NCBI GenBank assembly: GCA_016281125.1
Contig: JAEEIA010000035.1
Location: forward strand, 1 to 39,189
Length of the DNA: 39,189 nucleotides
From: Oscillospiraceae bacterium
GTDB lineage: Bacteria; Bacillota; Clostridia; Oscillospirales; Ruminococcaceae
Reading direction: 5' to 3'
Made by a program: the position numbers and the translations under genes
The notes under the pieces: generated by a model
What the model saw: the letters and a program-made list of their open reading frames with translations, nothing else
What the model was told of the DNA's origin: nothing
Databases searched by the model: none
Part shown: piece after piece, positions 7,090 to 14,289 of the stretch
How the letters are laid out: each line of letters opens with the position of its first letter
Position numbering within the stretch: position 1 is the stretch's first letter

Positions 7090-7733
7090 ATCAGCCCCTC
7101 CTTTTTAAGATGCTTTCTTAGTTTTTCCTTGGTGCGTTTGAGTGACATTTTGACGGCGCCGGTACTGATGCCGTGATCGGCCGCGATTTCTGCAATCGGC
7201 TGGAACGACCAGAACCTTGCGAGAAAAATCAGCCGGTTTTCAGTTGTCAGTGTCCCGAGGAACTGCGTCAGTGCATCCCGCAGCGCCGTTTCTGTAAGCC
7301 TGTCCTCAACGTCCTGATCCGGGTCGGCAAGATACGGGGAGATTTCATCCAGTGCAGCAGGGATCTGTCCGCCGCCGCGCTTGGCGGTTTTCCGCTCCTC
7401 ATAGCGATTCAGCGCATTGTTCCGTGTCAGTGCCGCGATATACGCGGGAAGAGAACGCGGGCGCTTTGGCGGAATCGAATTCCAAAGCTGCATCAGCATA
7501 TCGTTGGCACACTCCTCTGCATCCTGCCGATCGCCCAGAATGCGGAATGCGAGCCGTCTGCTCTGGTTGCCGTAGCGCGCCTCGGTATCCCGGAGCGCCT
7601 GCTCATCGCGTGCCGTAAACATGCGGATAATCTCCTCATCGGCAGATGTCTGCGGCTGTACGCATGGTTCACACACCTGCTCCTCCTGCATTTTCTGTAT
7701 ACCATTCAACGTTTGCTCGATTGCTGTGTACAT
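7086..7733 (-). CDS. ECF-type RNA polymerase sigma factor
   Basis: The 215-residue protein carries sigma-70 region 2 at about 40-105 (with RLAFRILGDRQDAEECANDML and the LWNSIPP end) and region 4 at about 145-205, with a helix-turn-helix near IAEIAADHGISTGAVKMSLKRT. Regions 1 and 3 are absent, as in ECF factors. The N-terminal extension of about 30 residues contains CEPC and is unusual. I chose ATG 7733, 7-8 bases after AAGGAGG; the GTG nine bases upstream lies inside that ribosome site. A perfect sigma-A-type promoter at 7853-7881 drives it, and the anti-sigma-like gene follows with a 4-base overlap. The regulon cannot be told from the window. Confidence 0.88.
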   Translation of the reverse strand: MYTAIEQTLNGIQKMQEEQVCEPCVQPQTSADEEIIRMFTARDEQALRDTEARYGNQSRRLAFRILGDRQDAEECANDMLMQLWNSIPPKRPRSLPAYIAALTRNNALNRYEERKTAKRGGGQIPAALDEISPYLADPDQDVEDRLTETALRDALTQFLGTLTTENRLIFLARFWSFQPIAEIAADHGISTGAVKMSLKRTKEKLRKHLKKEGLI

Positions 7734-7813
7734 CGCAAACACCTCCTTTTCAGACCGCCTGTTTTGCCGTCCCTGTAATGCTTGACAGGAAACGCAATGG
7801 AAAAGTAACGGAT

Positions 7814-7836
7814 TTCAGAAGAAAAATTTTTCTGAA
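7814..7836. promoter_or_regulatory. inverted repeat in the sigma operon leader
   Basis: TTCAGAA and TTCTGAA enclose a perfect 14-base palindrome AGAAAAATTTTTCT (7820-7833). It lies between the promoter and the sigma start and could be an operator or a weak hairpin in the leader. Confidence 0.35.
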
Positions 7837-7852
7837 GCATTTTTTCGGTTTT

Positions 7853-7881
7853 ATTATAGCACGGGGATGCACCCCTGTCAA
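7853..7881 (-). promoter_or_regulatory. sigma-A promoter of the sigma/anti-sigma operon
   Basis: On the minus strand TTGACA (7876-7881) and TATAAT (7853-7858) are 17 bases apart. The spacer carries the inverted repeat GGGGTGCATCCCC, a possible binding site within the promoter. A copy of the CCGGGCASTGCCCGG repeat abuts the -35 box. Confidence 0.85.
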
Positions 7882-7912
7882 CCGGGCAGTGCCCGGCTCT
7901 GTTTTGGCTCCC
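7882..7912 (+). repeat. intergenic hairpin repeat, copy 3 (inverted)
   Basis: CCGGGCAGTGCCCGG followed by CTCTGTTTTGGCTCCCATG matches, in the opposite direction, the two units at 10953-11144 (there CTCCGTTTTTGTACCCATG). The stem plus T-run resembles an intrinsic terminator. Confidence 0.6.
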
Positions 7913-7929
7913 ATGATAATAAACATGTG

Positions 7930-7966
7930 AAAACCTTCCCCTGCTGAGAATGCGGAGGAAGGTTTT
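7930..7966. terminator. terminator-like hairpin after the acyltransferase/CapA/SGNH gene
   Basis: AAAACCTTCC and GGAAGGTTTT pair perfectly around 17 bases. It lies 7 bases past the stop at 7973 (minus strand); the following T-run is short. Confidence 0.6.
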
Positions 7967-7972
7967 ATTCTG

Positions 7973-10912
7973 TCAGGCGGCACGCAGCACCGCTTCGGTA
8001 TACATCAGAACACCGGCCGAGGCATTCGGATGAATATGATCCAGTAGATACCGACGGTCAGGTTCCTTTTGCAGGATTGCGCTGATTTCATCGTTAGCAT
8101 TGATATATCCGAGGCCGTTCTTCTGACAGTAGGCCGAAAGTGCATCTGCATAGGATGCATTCAGGTTTGTCTTTTCTGCAAATGAAAGATTGCAGAACGG
8201 GTCACCGTCAACGGAATACCACGGGGCAATGAATACAAATTTCGCGTTTGGCGATTTTTCAAGCAGCTTCTTCCGCAGCGTATCCGACGCCGCTGCGAAG
8301 CTCTCCGCAGTCATCGCACAGATACTCTCATCGCGGTAGCGGACATCGTTTGTACCGAGCGCGATGACATACAGATCCGCCGCCGGAATGGAATCCGCCT
8401 GTCCGATCATATAGGACACCGTGCAGCCGCCCTTGGCATATCTCATGACCTTCTGTTCCGTCAGATATTCCTCCAGCGGCTCGTACCACGGACAGCCGCC
8501 GTTCTTTGTCCCCTCTGTGACGCTGTCCCCGACAAAGCAGATGCTGTCCGCTGCTTTCAGCGCCTGATACAGCGTGCCGTTCTTCATTTCAGCGGTCAGT
8601 TTGAGCCCTGTTGCTTTGCTGCGCAGGAATCCGGCATCATTGAAATAGTAGCGTTCTGTTGTCGCAGTAAGATCCATTTCATGACCGAACACCACATTCG
8701 TAACCGTTTTATTCGCGGCGGCCGCGCGTTCAATGTCGTCCGTCGTCATCTGCGCGCGGAGCGCATCGTTCGTCAGGAATTCGCATACCGGAACCGCACG
8801 GTAATTGCCGTCCGCAGGTGCATAGGTATACAGCGGCACGATGCTTCCGCCGATTACCTTTTTCGTACTGCGGTCAATATAAACTTCGGTCAGCATACTG
8901 ATATCGCCCTGATTTTCACGGTAAAGATTCGCAAAATTGCCCGGGCAATAGGCCGTGAATACATTTTTGCCGTTGATCTGCTCGATCATTGCAGGCTGAA
9001 CTGCGTGCGCATGATCCCCGAGAATGATATCCGCGCCGTTCTGCTTGAAAATCCCGAACCAGACCTTCTGCTGCTCATCCGGCTCATTGGAGAACTGCGT
9101 GCCCATATGCGGGAGTACCACAATCAGATCGGGATTCAGCGCTTTCGCATCAAGAAAATCCTGCTCAACGGCGGCTTTCATTTTCTCAAAGTCCTCCCCC
9201 TCCGTGCCGGACGCTACGGAGGTCAGATAAGCCATCCGACCGTCAATCAGCTGATCCAGGACAGTGTTATTTGTGCCGTAGGTGTAGGAGAGAACTGCCA
9301 TGCGGATGCCGCTGCATTCAATCAGCTTGATATGCTGACTTGCCTTTTCCGCAGCATCCCGGTACGATCCTGTATGCGCGAGCCCGGCCTGATCCAGCAC
9401 GTCAAGCGTCCTGCGCGCGCCGTCCTCACCCATATCGGTCAGATGGTTGTTTGCGGTCGTGACAAGATCAAAGCCTGCATCCCTGACAGCATCAGCAAAC
9501 GCATCCGGGAAATTCAGCCGCAGTGATTTACCGTCATCGAAATTGCCGTTTGTATATCCGGAAACAGAACCTGCCATCGGCCCCTCAAACACGCCGACTG
9601 CCAGATCCGCCGATTCTATATACGGCTTTGCATATGCAAACATCTCACTGAAATCGTATCCGCTGCCGGTTTCGGCGCGTTTCACCTGATCCTCCAGCAG
9701 AATCAGATCACCCGCAAACGTCAGACGAAATGCATTATCAAAGGCACGCTGCTGTGCTGCATTCATGACAGGATACAACACATCCGCAGAAGCATTGTTT
9801 TCAGAAAGCGATTCCTCATCGACATACTCGCCCCTGGCCAGCTTCAGCAGATCCTCAACGCGGACACCGCTGTACGATTCCAGCACGACAGAAACGATAA
9901 ACCAGAGCGCAACGCCCAGGGCTACGCCTTTTGCAAGATTGAATTTTCCGTCATCCTCTTCGGTAAAGATCGCGGCGCCCTTGTCCGCAAACCGGTTCAG
10001 ATACTTCGTAACCGGTTCATTGCCGACCAGCACGCTGAGCAGAATCGCAGCAGCAAAAGCAATCGCAATGACAACAGGAACAGGCATCTTTTCAATCCGG
10101 TCACTGAGCATCAGCGTAAACGGACGGTGCAGCAGGAAAATCCACAGGGAATTGCGCCCGATCACGGTCAGCAGCGGGAGCGGCCTGTCCGGAGAGAGGA
10201 GCCTGAGCGCGTAAATTGCACCGAAGGCAACCGCATAAATCGCAATCCGGCCGAACGCGTCAATCGGATGTCCGTAAGCCGCCATTATAAACGAATCATC
10301 CGTATAGTCAAAGAACCGATACGCTGCAAACGCAATGCACCCCGTCACCAAAGCCGACGCCAATCCGAGCGCGCATCGCCTGCCGTAAGCCTTCTGCACG
10401 AGCGCCCCAGCTTTTTCCGTGCTCAGCTGATAGCCGATCATATAGAACGGATAAAACCCGATGATCCGCGCAACGGCAAATGTATTGTCGATGCTGCCGT
10501 AAAAGCCCGCAAACAGCGCAAGCGCAAACAGAATCAGACGGATCTCCTTGAATTTTGCAATATGATGCGTTGTCAGGCGCCAGACAATCAAAGCAAGAAG
10601 ATACCAGAACGAGTACATCGGCGTAATCAGCGAATGGCACCCGTATATAAAGCCCATGATGCTGTTGCAAACAAAGTACAGAAATATCAGCCGGATCACA
10701 GCCAGAAAGCCGTGCGAGCGCTCGCTTTTGCCGAAAAAGCCTGACACAAACACAAACGCAGGCATATGGAACATGTAAATTCCATCAACGATGCCGTTCA
10801 GGATATCTGACTTGTCCTGAAGCTGATATAAAACATGTGCAAATACTGTCAGCAGCATCAGGATGCCCTTGATATTATCCCAGTAAGCACTTCTTGTTTT
10901 TGACTGATCCAT
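7973..10912 (-). CDS. three-part surface enzyme: acyltransferase-3, CapA-like and SGNH-hydrolase domains
   Basis: The 979-residue protein fuses three units. Residues about 8-300 are an acyltransferase-3 membrane domain with about ten spans, opening with YWDNIKGILMLLTVFAHVL and its catalytic-type His, as in O-acetylation of surface polymers; a further span lies near 325-345. Residues about 393-700 are a CapA/PgsA metallophosphatase-like domain with AGDLIL, NNHLTDMG, PHMGTQ and GDHAHAVQP. Residues about 788-979 are an SGNH hydrolase with GDSVTEG (Ser near 796), GTNDVR (Asn near 854) and DHIHPN (Asp/His near 956-959). The parts suggest one protein that adds and removes or transfers acyl groups on an envelope polymer; the substrate is unknown. 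ATG 10912 follows GGGAGGA. Promoter and terminator flank it, so it is transcribed alone. Confidence 0.88.
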   Translation of the reverse strand: MDQSKTRSAYWDNIKGILMLLTVFAHVLYQLQDKSDILNGIVDGIYMFHMPAFVFVSGFFGKSERSHGFLAVIRLIFLYFVCNSIMGFIYGCHSLITPMYSFWYLLALIVWRLTTHHIAKFKEIRLILFALALFAGFYGSIDNTFAVARIIGFYPFYMIGYQLSTEKAGALVQKAYGRRCALGLASALVTGCIAFAAYRFFDYTDDSFIMAAYGHPIDAFGRIAIYAVAFGAIYALRLLSPDRPLPLLTVIGRNSLWIFLLHRPFTLMLSDRIEKMPVPVVIAIAFAAAILLSVLVGNEPVTKYLNRFADKGAAIFTEEDDGKFNLAKGVALGVALWFIVSVVLESYSGVRVEDLLKLARGEYVDEESLSENNASADVLYPVMNAAQQRAFDNAFRLTFAGDLILLEDQVKRAETGSGYDFSEMFAYAKPYIESADLAVGVFEGPMAGSVSGYTNGNFDDGKSLRLNFPDAFADAVRDAGFDLVTTANNHLTDMGEDGARRTLDVLDQAGLAHTGSYRDAAEKASQHIKLIECSGIRMAVLSYTYGTNNTVLDQLIDGRMAYLTSVASGTEGEDFEKMKAAVEQDFLDAKALNPDLIVVLPHMGTQFSNEPDEQQKVWFGIFKQNGADIILGDHAHAVQPAMIEQINGKNVFTAYCPGNFANLYRENQGDISMLTEVYIDRSTKKVIGGSIVPLYTYAPADGNYRAVPVCEFLTNDALRAQMTTDDIERAAAANKTVTNVVFGHEMDLTATTERYYFNDAGFLRSKATGLKLTAEMKNGTLYQALKAADSICFVGDSVTEGTKNGGCPWYEPLEEYLTEQKVMRYAKGGCTVSYMIGQADSIPAADLYVIALGTNDVRYRDESICAMTAESFAAASDTLRKKLLEKSPNAKFVFIAPWYSVDGDPFCNLSFAEKTNLNASYADALSAYCQKNGLGYINANDEISAILQKEPDRRYLLDHIHPNASAGVLMYTEAVLRAA

Positions 10913-10952
10913 TGTATTCCTCCCGCATTCCGCGCACGGTTTTCTGTCATTG

Positions 10953-10981
10953 ATTATATCATAATATCATGAAAAGTGCAA
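10953..10981 (-). promoter_or_regulatory. promoter of the acyltransferase/CapA/SGNH gene
   Basis: On the minus strand TTGCAC (10976-10981) and TATAAT (10953-10958) are 17 bases apart. The promoter lies inside the first unit of a 96-bp tandem repeat; the second unit carries a weaker version (TTGCGT-N17-TATAAG). Confidence 0.7.
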
Positions 10982-11144
10982 TGGGAGAACGATAAAAAAC
11001 GGTGCAGGAAAACTGCATGGGTACAAAAACGGAGCCGGGCACTGCCCGCTTATATCATATTATACCGTAAAACGCAATAGGAGAATGATAAAAAACGGTG
11101 CAGGAAAACTGCACAGGTGCAAAAACGGAGCCGGGCACTGCCCG
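10953..11144. repeat. two tandem ~96-bp units with terminal hairpin
   Basis: Units 10953-11048 and 11049-11144 share most bases. The best-conserved parts are GATAAAAAACGGTGCAGG and CAAAAACGGAGCCGGGCACT. Each ends with the palindrome CCGGGCACTGCCCG(G). On the minus strand the palindrome plus CTCCGTTTTTG reads like a terminator, and the other end of unit 1 holds the promoter of the gene at 7973-10912. A third, inverted and shorter copy lies at 7882-7912. Confidence 0.8.
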
Positions 11145-11145
11145 G

Positions 11146-11192
11146 TGAAAAAAGAAAAGCTCAGAAATAACAGAACTGTCATTTCTGAGCTT
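11146..11192 (-). terminator. terminator of the tRNA-Met/tRNA-Glu transcript
   Basis: GCTCAGAAAT and ATTTCTGAGC pair perfectly around 12 bases (11159-11190). On the minus strand the stem is followed by CTTTTCTTTTTTC. Confidence 0.85.
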
Positions 11193-11200
11193 CTTTACTA

Positions 11201-11272
11201 TGACCCGTACGGGAATCGAACCCATGATTACGCCGTGAAAGGGCGTCGTCTTAACCTCTTGACCAACGGGCC
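11201..11272 (-). tRNA. tRNA-Glu (anticodon TTC)
   Basis: The 72-base minus-strand sequence starts GGCCCGT and ends ACGGGTC plus discriminator A, with one G-U pair in the acceptor stem. The anticodon arm is CGCCC-TTTCAC-GGCG with TTC in the loop, and the T-loop is GGGTTCGATTCCC. The CCA is not encoded. It lies 5 bases after tRNA-Met on the same transcript. Confidence 0.95.
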
Positions 11273-11277
11273 ATGGA

Positions 11278-11351
11278 TGGCTGCGACAGGATTTGAACCA
11301 GTGACCGATCGGGTATGAACCGATTGCTCTAGCCAGCTGAGCTACGCAGCC
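11278..11351 (-). tRNA. tRNA-Met (anticodon CAT, elongator type)
   Basis: The 74-base sequence starts GGCTGCG and ends CGCAGCC plus A. The anticodon loop reads TTCATAC, the D-arm AGCTCAGCTGGCTAGAGC and the T-loop GGTTCAAATCC. The loop context GGTTCATACCC is that of elongator tRNA-Met rather than tRNA-Ile2, although a lysidine-modified Ile tRNA also reads CAT. Confidence 0.93.
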
Positions 11352-11384
11352 ATTTTCGCTCACATCACTGTAAGCGACTTATAC

Positions 11385-11413
11385 AGTATAACGCAAAACA
11401 GACGAAAAGTCAA
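11385..11413 (-). promoter_or_regulatory. promoter of the tRNA pair
   Basis: On the minus strand TTGACT (11408-11413) and TATACT (11385-11390) are 17 bases apart, about 34 bases before tRNA-Met. Confidence 0.8.
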
Positions 11414-11485
11414 GCTGTTTCCGAAAATTTGTCGAATCAGACAGTTTTCATTCTTATCTTTGCGGAATTCATGGAGAAAACAACA

Positions 11486-11935
11486 TCATGCCGTAAACAG
11501 GAATACCCACAGCGTTTCATCCTCCGAGCAAGAAAACCCGAACTGCGTATATTCAGCGCAGACAAGCGGCTTTTGCTGCTGCTCACTGATGATCATAGCC
11601 GAAATTGCAGTGTTGATGTCCGCACGCCCGCGAATCACGGTTTCACAGGCGCATTCAGCCGCAAGCACAGCAGCATCTGCGCCGCCCTGATTCCCCGCCA
11701 GCTTCTGAACACGCTCCGCAGCCTTTTCCATGAGAGGCACGCTCTGTGTCAGCGGAGAAACACCGGCAGCCTCCCGCTGCACATTGATTACATCGCAAAG
11801 CGCACTGCCGGAGCCGATCTGCTTCGGCGGCACATGCACCACAATAAGATTGTCCTGTTCTGTTTCTGCAAATACCGGCAGCGCTGTCAGCATCAGAACA
11901 GCGGCAGCCGCGGTCAGCTTCGACAGTTTGTTCAT
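11486..11935 (-). CDS. small exported CAP-like protein, degenerate
   Basis: The 149-residue product has a signal peptide (MNKLSK, hydrophobic core, probable cut after PVFA near 23). The mature part resembles a shortened CAP/SCP-PR1 domain. ALCDVINVQREAAGVSPLT matches the usual first helix of bacterial CAP domains, and the end, YTQFGFSC then LWVFLF, matches the usual last strands. The His and Glu residues that line the CAP cavity are missing and the middle is about half the usual size, so it may bind but probably does not act as an enzyme. I chose ATG 11935, seven bases after AAGGGGAG; an ATG 54 bases upstream opens the same frame but lacks such a site. It is transcribed on its own. Confidence 0.6.
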   Translation of the reverse strand: MNKLSKLTAAAAVLMLTALPVFAETEQDNLIVVHVPPKQIGSGSALCDVINVQREAAGVSPLTQSVPLMEKAAERVQKLAGNQGGADAAVLAAECACETVIRGRADINTAISAMIISEQQQKPLVCAEYTQFGFSCSEDETLWVFLFTA

Positions 11936-12061
11936 ATGTTTCTCCCCTTTCCGCTGCATCCGCAGCAGGAACCGGATCCATCCCCTCAAGAGTTATTATA
12001 GCATACGGTTTTCCGATTGTCAATCGAAAAAAGCCGGATTCCGCCCTGCTCTGCAAAAAAC

Positions 12062-12098
12062 AAGGCAGGCTGCACAGCATATCTGCACAGCCTGCCTT
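12062..12098 (-). terminator. terminator of proS
   Basis: AAGGCAGGCTG and CAGCCTGCCTT pair perfectly, and a G then TTTTTT follows on the minus strand. It lies 16 bases after the proS stop. Confidence 0.85.
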
Positions 12099-12114
12099 TC
12101 TGATCTCATTCTGA

Positions 12115-13827
12115 TTATACTTTCAGCATTTCGACAATCTTATCGCGCAGCCAGATCGTGGCCTCTGCGACCGGAATGTTTTCCCGGAAGGACTTGTCGC
12201 GCGCGGAAATCTCAATGCAGCCGTTCGCAAGTGCCTTCGGGCTGACAACCGCACGCAGCGGGATACCGAACAGGTCGGCGTCTGCGAACATAGCACCCGG
12301 ACGGATGTCGCGGTCATCGTAGAGCACCTCGACACCGTAGGAAAGCAGCTCTGCGTAGAGTCTGTCAGCAGTTTCCTTGACCTCCGGGTCGTCCACACGG
12401 AGATTGCAGATCTCAACCTGCCACGGCGCAATGGTCATCGGCCAGATCGGACCGTAGTCGTCGTGGCTCTCCTGGCACACCGATGCGCACAGTCTGCCGA
12501 CACCGATGCCGTAGCAGCCCATGATCGGGGTCTGACGCTCGCCGTTCTCGTCCAGATAGGTCATGCCCATGGATTCCGTATACTTCTTGCCAAGCTGGAA
12601 GATGTTGCCAATCTCGATACCCTTTTCAATGCGGATATTCGGTCTGCCGCACTCCGGGCAGACAGCACCTGCAAAGGTCTTAGCAACATCGACATAATGC
12701 ACGTCACCGAGGTCGCGCTTGATGTTCAGGCCCTTCAGATGCGCGTCCGGCTTGTTTGCACCGCAGACCAGTGACTCAATACCCTTCAGGGAATTGTCGT
12801 ATACAACCGTGATATTCTTCGGCAGGCCGACCGGGCCGATGAAGCCCGCGACAATGCCGCTTTCTGCCGTGATTTCCACAGCCGGATGAATCTCATAGCC
12901 GAGGAAATTGCGCAGCTTGGTTTCATTGACCTCCAGATCGCCGCGGATAAACACGATCACGTAGCTGTCATCCTCATTCTTCTGATAGACAACCGCCTTG
13001 GCCAGCTGCTTTTCATCCATGTGCAGGAACTTTTTCAGATCTTCGATCGTCTTGGTGCCGGGCGTAGAAACCTCAGTCAGCGGCTCCTCGGTTCCGGGCT
13101 CATTCTGCACGGATACGACTGCTGCCTCCATGTTGGCGCGGTAGCCGCAGTCACAGATCGCCAGCGTGTCCTCACCGACCTCAGTCAGCAGCATGAACTC
13201 GTGGGAGATGCTGCCGCCCATCATGCCGGAATCAGACTGCACGGAGATGAAGTTCTTGCAGCCGCAGCGCTGGAAAATGCGGTTATATGCATCATACACG
13301 CGGGCATAGTACCGCTCCAGATCTGCCTGCGAGGTATGGAAGGAGTACGCGTCCTTCATCGTGAACTCGCGCACGCGGATCAGACCGCCTCTGGCACGCG
13401 GCTCATCGCGGAACTTGGTCTGGATCTGATAGATCATGAACGGGAAATCCGCATACGAGGAAGCGGTGTCGCGTGCCAGATGCACAGCGGCCTCCTCATG
13501 CGTCATACCGAGCACCATCGGATTGCCGGAGCGATCCTTCCAGCGCGCCATTTCACTGCCGATACTGGTATAGCGGCCGGACTCCTCCCAGAGCGAGGCC
13601 GGCATGACGACAGGGAACATAACCTCCTGTCCGTCCACAGCATCCATTTCCTCACGGATGATCTGTTCGATCTTGCGCATAATGCGCTTTGCCGGTGTGT
13701 AGAGCGAGAAAATGCCGTTTGCCATGTATTTCATATAGCCGCCGCGCATCATGAGCGCATGGCTTTCGATCACACAGTCCTTCGGTGCATTTTTGAAGCG
13801 CTCACCGAGCATGTTTGCAACCTTCAT
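12115..13827 (-). CDS. proS: prolyl-tRNA synthetase
   Basis: ProRS charges tRNA-Pro with proline in the cytosol. The 570-residue length and layout are those of the long bacterial type. A class II catalytic core holds motif 2 RDEPRARGGLIRVREF (near 140-156) and motif 3 GIGVGRL (near 447-453). An inserted YbaK-like editing domain (about 230-395) clears mischarged Ala-tRNA, and an anticodon-binding domain covers about 470-570 (VLYDDRDIRPGAMFADADL). I chose ATG 13827 (MKVANMLGERFK), because the core starts there and AAAGG lies 12 bases upstream. Longer in-frame starts up to 13878 would add 17 unlikely residues. A promoter at 13891-13919 and the terminator at 12062 make it a single-gene unit, and its leader is too short for a T-box. 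Confidence 0.97.
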   Translation of the reverse strand: MKVANMLGERFKNAPKDCVIESHALMMRGGYMKYMANGIFSLYTPAKRIMRKIEQIIREEMDAVDGQEVMFPVVMPASLWEESGRYTSIGSEMARWKDRSGNPMVLGMTHEEAAVHLARDTASSYADFPFMIYQIQTKFRDEPRARGGLIRVREFTMKDAYSFHTSQADLERYYARVYDAYNRIFQRCGCKNFISVQSDSGMMGGSISHEFMLLTEVGEDTLAICDCGYRANMEAAVVSVQNEPGTEEPLTEVSTPGTKTIEDLKKFLHMDEKQLAKAVVYQKNEDDSYVIVFIRGDLEVNETKLRNFLGYEIHPAVEITAESGIVAGFIGPVGLPKNITVVYDNSLKGIESLVCGANKPDAHLKGLNIKRDLGDVHYVDVAKTFAGAVCPECGRPNIRIEKGIEIGNIFQLGKKYTESMGMTYLDENGERQTPIMGCYGIGVGRLCASVCQESHDDYGPIWPMTIAPWQVEICNLRVDDPEVKETADRLYAELLSYGVEVLYDDRDIRPGAMFADADLFGIPLRAVVSPKALANGCIEISARDKSFRENIPVAEATIWLRDKIVEMLKV

Positions 13828-13890
13828 GTGTATTCGCATCCTTTCTGACGATTTCTGCCGCTTTTTCCCGCGGCACAACCAAACTATATT

Positions 13891-13919
13891 ATTTTAGCAT
13901 ACTTTTCCGAAAAAAGCAA
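13891..13919 (-). promoter_or_regulatory. promoter of proS
   Basis: On the minus strand TTGCTT (13914-13919) and TAAAAT (13891-13896) are 17 bases apart, giving a leader of about 57 bases. Confidence 0.65.
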
Positions 13920-13978
13920 GTCATTTCAGGACAATTCCGAATTTTTATGTATTCCCGCAGTACGGAACCCGGAAAGGG

Positions 13979-14007
13979 TTGACATCAGGCAGTTTCCGTG
14001 GTATAAT
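13979..14007 (+). promoter_or_regulatory. strong sigma-A promoter of the esterase leader
   Basis: TTGACA (13979-13984) and TATAAT (14002-14007), both perfect, are 17 bases apart. The start is expected near 14014. Confidence 0.88.
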
Positions 14008-14013
14008 ATCATT

Positions 14014-14166
14014 TAGATAAATATATGCAAGAAACGGCTGATTTTGCTTTTCCGGGGGAACATACCAAAACGCATGAATGTATGCGGTATGTCCTGAGCG
14101 CAGCAGATCAGCCTGTATTTTGTTCAGCGGCAGCCGCATCTTCACAAGGATGCGGCTGTTTTGTTT
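14014..14166 (+). ncRNA. structured leader RNA ending in an intrinsic terminator (candidate riboswitch or attenuator)
   Basis: About 150 bases of non-coding RNA lie between a perfect promoter and a terminator, 124 bases ahead of the esterase gene. A closing stem GGCTGAT (14036-14042) / ATCAGCC (14107-14113) encloses a two-part arm. In it ACATAC (14060-14065) pairs with GTATGT (14087-14092), and CGCAT (14071-14075) pairs with ATGCG (14082-14086). Unpaired purine- and C-rich sides (TTCCGGGGGA and CCTGAGCGCAGCAG) face each other inside, like a ligand-binding pocket. The terminator follows at 14131-14158. A downstream GGCTGCCGC (14184-14192) could pair with GCGGCAGCC just before the terminator as an alternative fold. 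I compared it from memory with c-di-AMP, c-di-GMP, SAM, TPP, M-box and ZTP classes and found no match. Confidence 0.55.
14131..14166 (+). terminator. leader terminator upstream of the esterase gene
   Basis: CAGCCGCATC and GATGCGGCTG form ten perfect pairs around TTCACAAG, followed by TTTTGTTTT. It would end transcription before the gene unless an alternative fold forms. Confidence 0.85.
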
Positions 14167-14289
14167 TCAGCCGCGGAAAGGAGGGCTGCCGCATTACAGA
14201 ATACGCAGGAACACTTGTGTTTCAGGGGTCAAAGAAGAAATAGGGATACACAGAGAAAACCCGACTGATGAATCAGGAGGTTACAGAAA

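Noticed and set aside
11055-11363. Frames of 77 and 102 codons over the tRNA pair and repeat
   Set aside because: They translate tRNA-Glu, tRNA-Met and the palindromic repeat; no ribosome site and no protein-like family.
13828-13890. T-box leader before proS
   Set aside because: The leader from the promoter is about 57 bases and lacks the TGG-ACC box and a terminator.
14014-14166. c-di-AMP (ydaO-type) riboswitch
   Set aside because: CCGGGGGAAC is reminiscent, but the conserved GGGGTGAATC and CAGCTAAC parts are missing.
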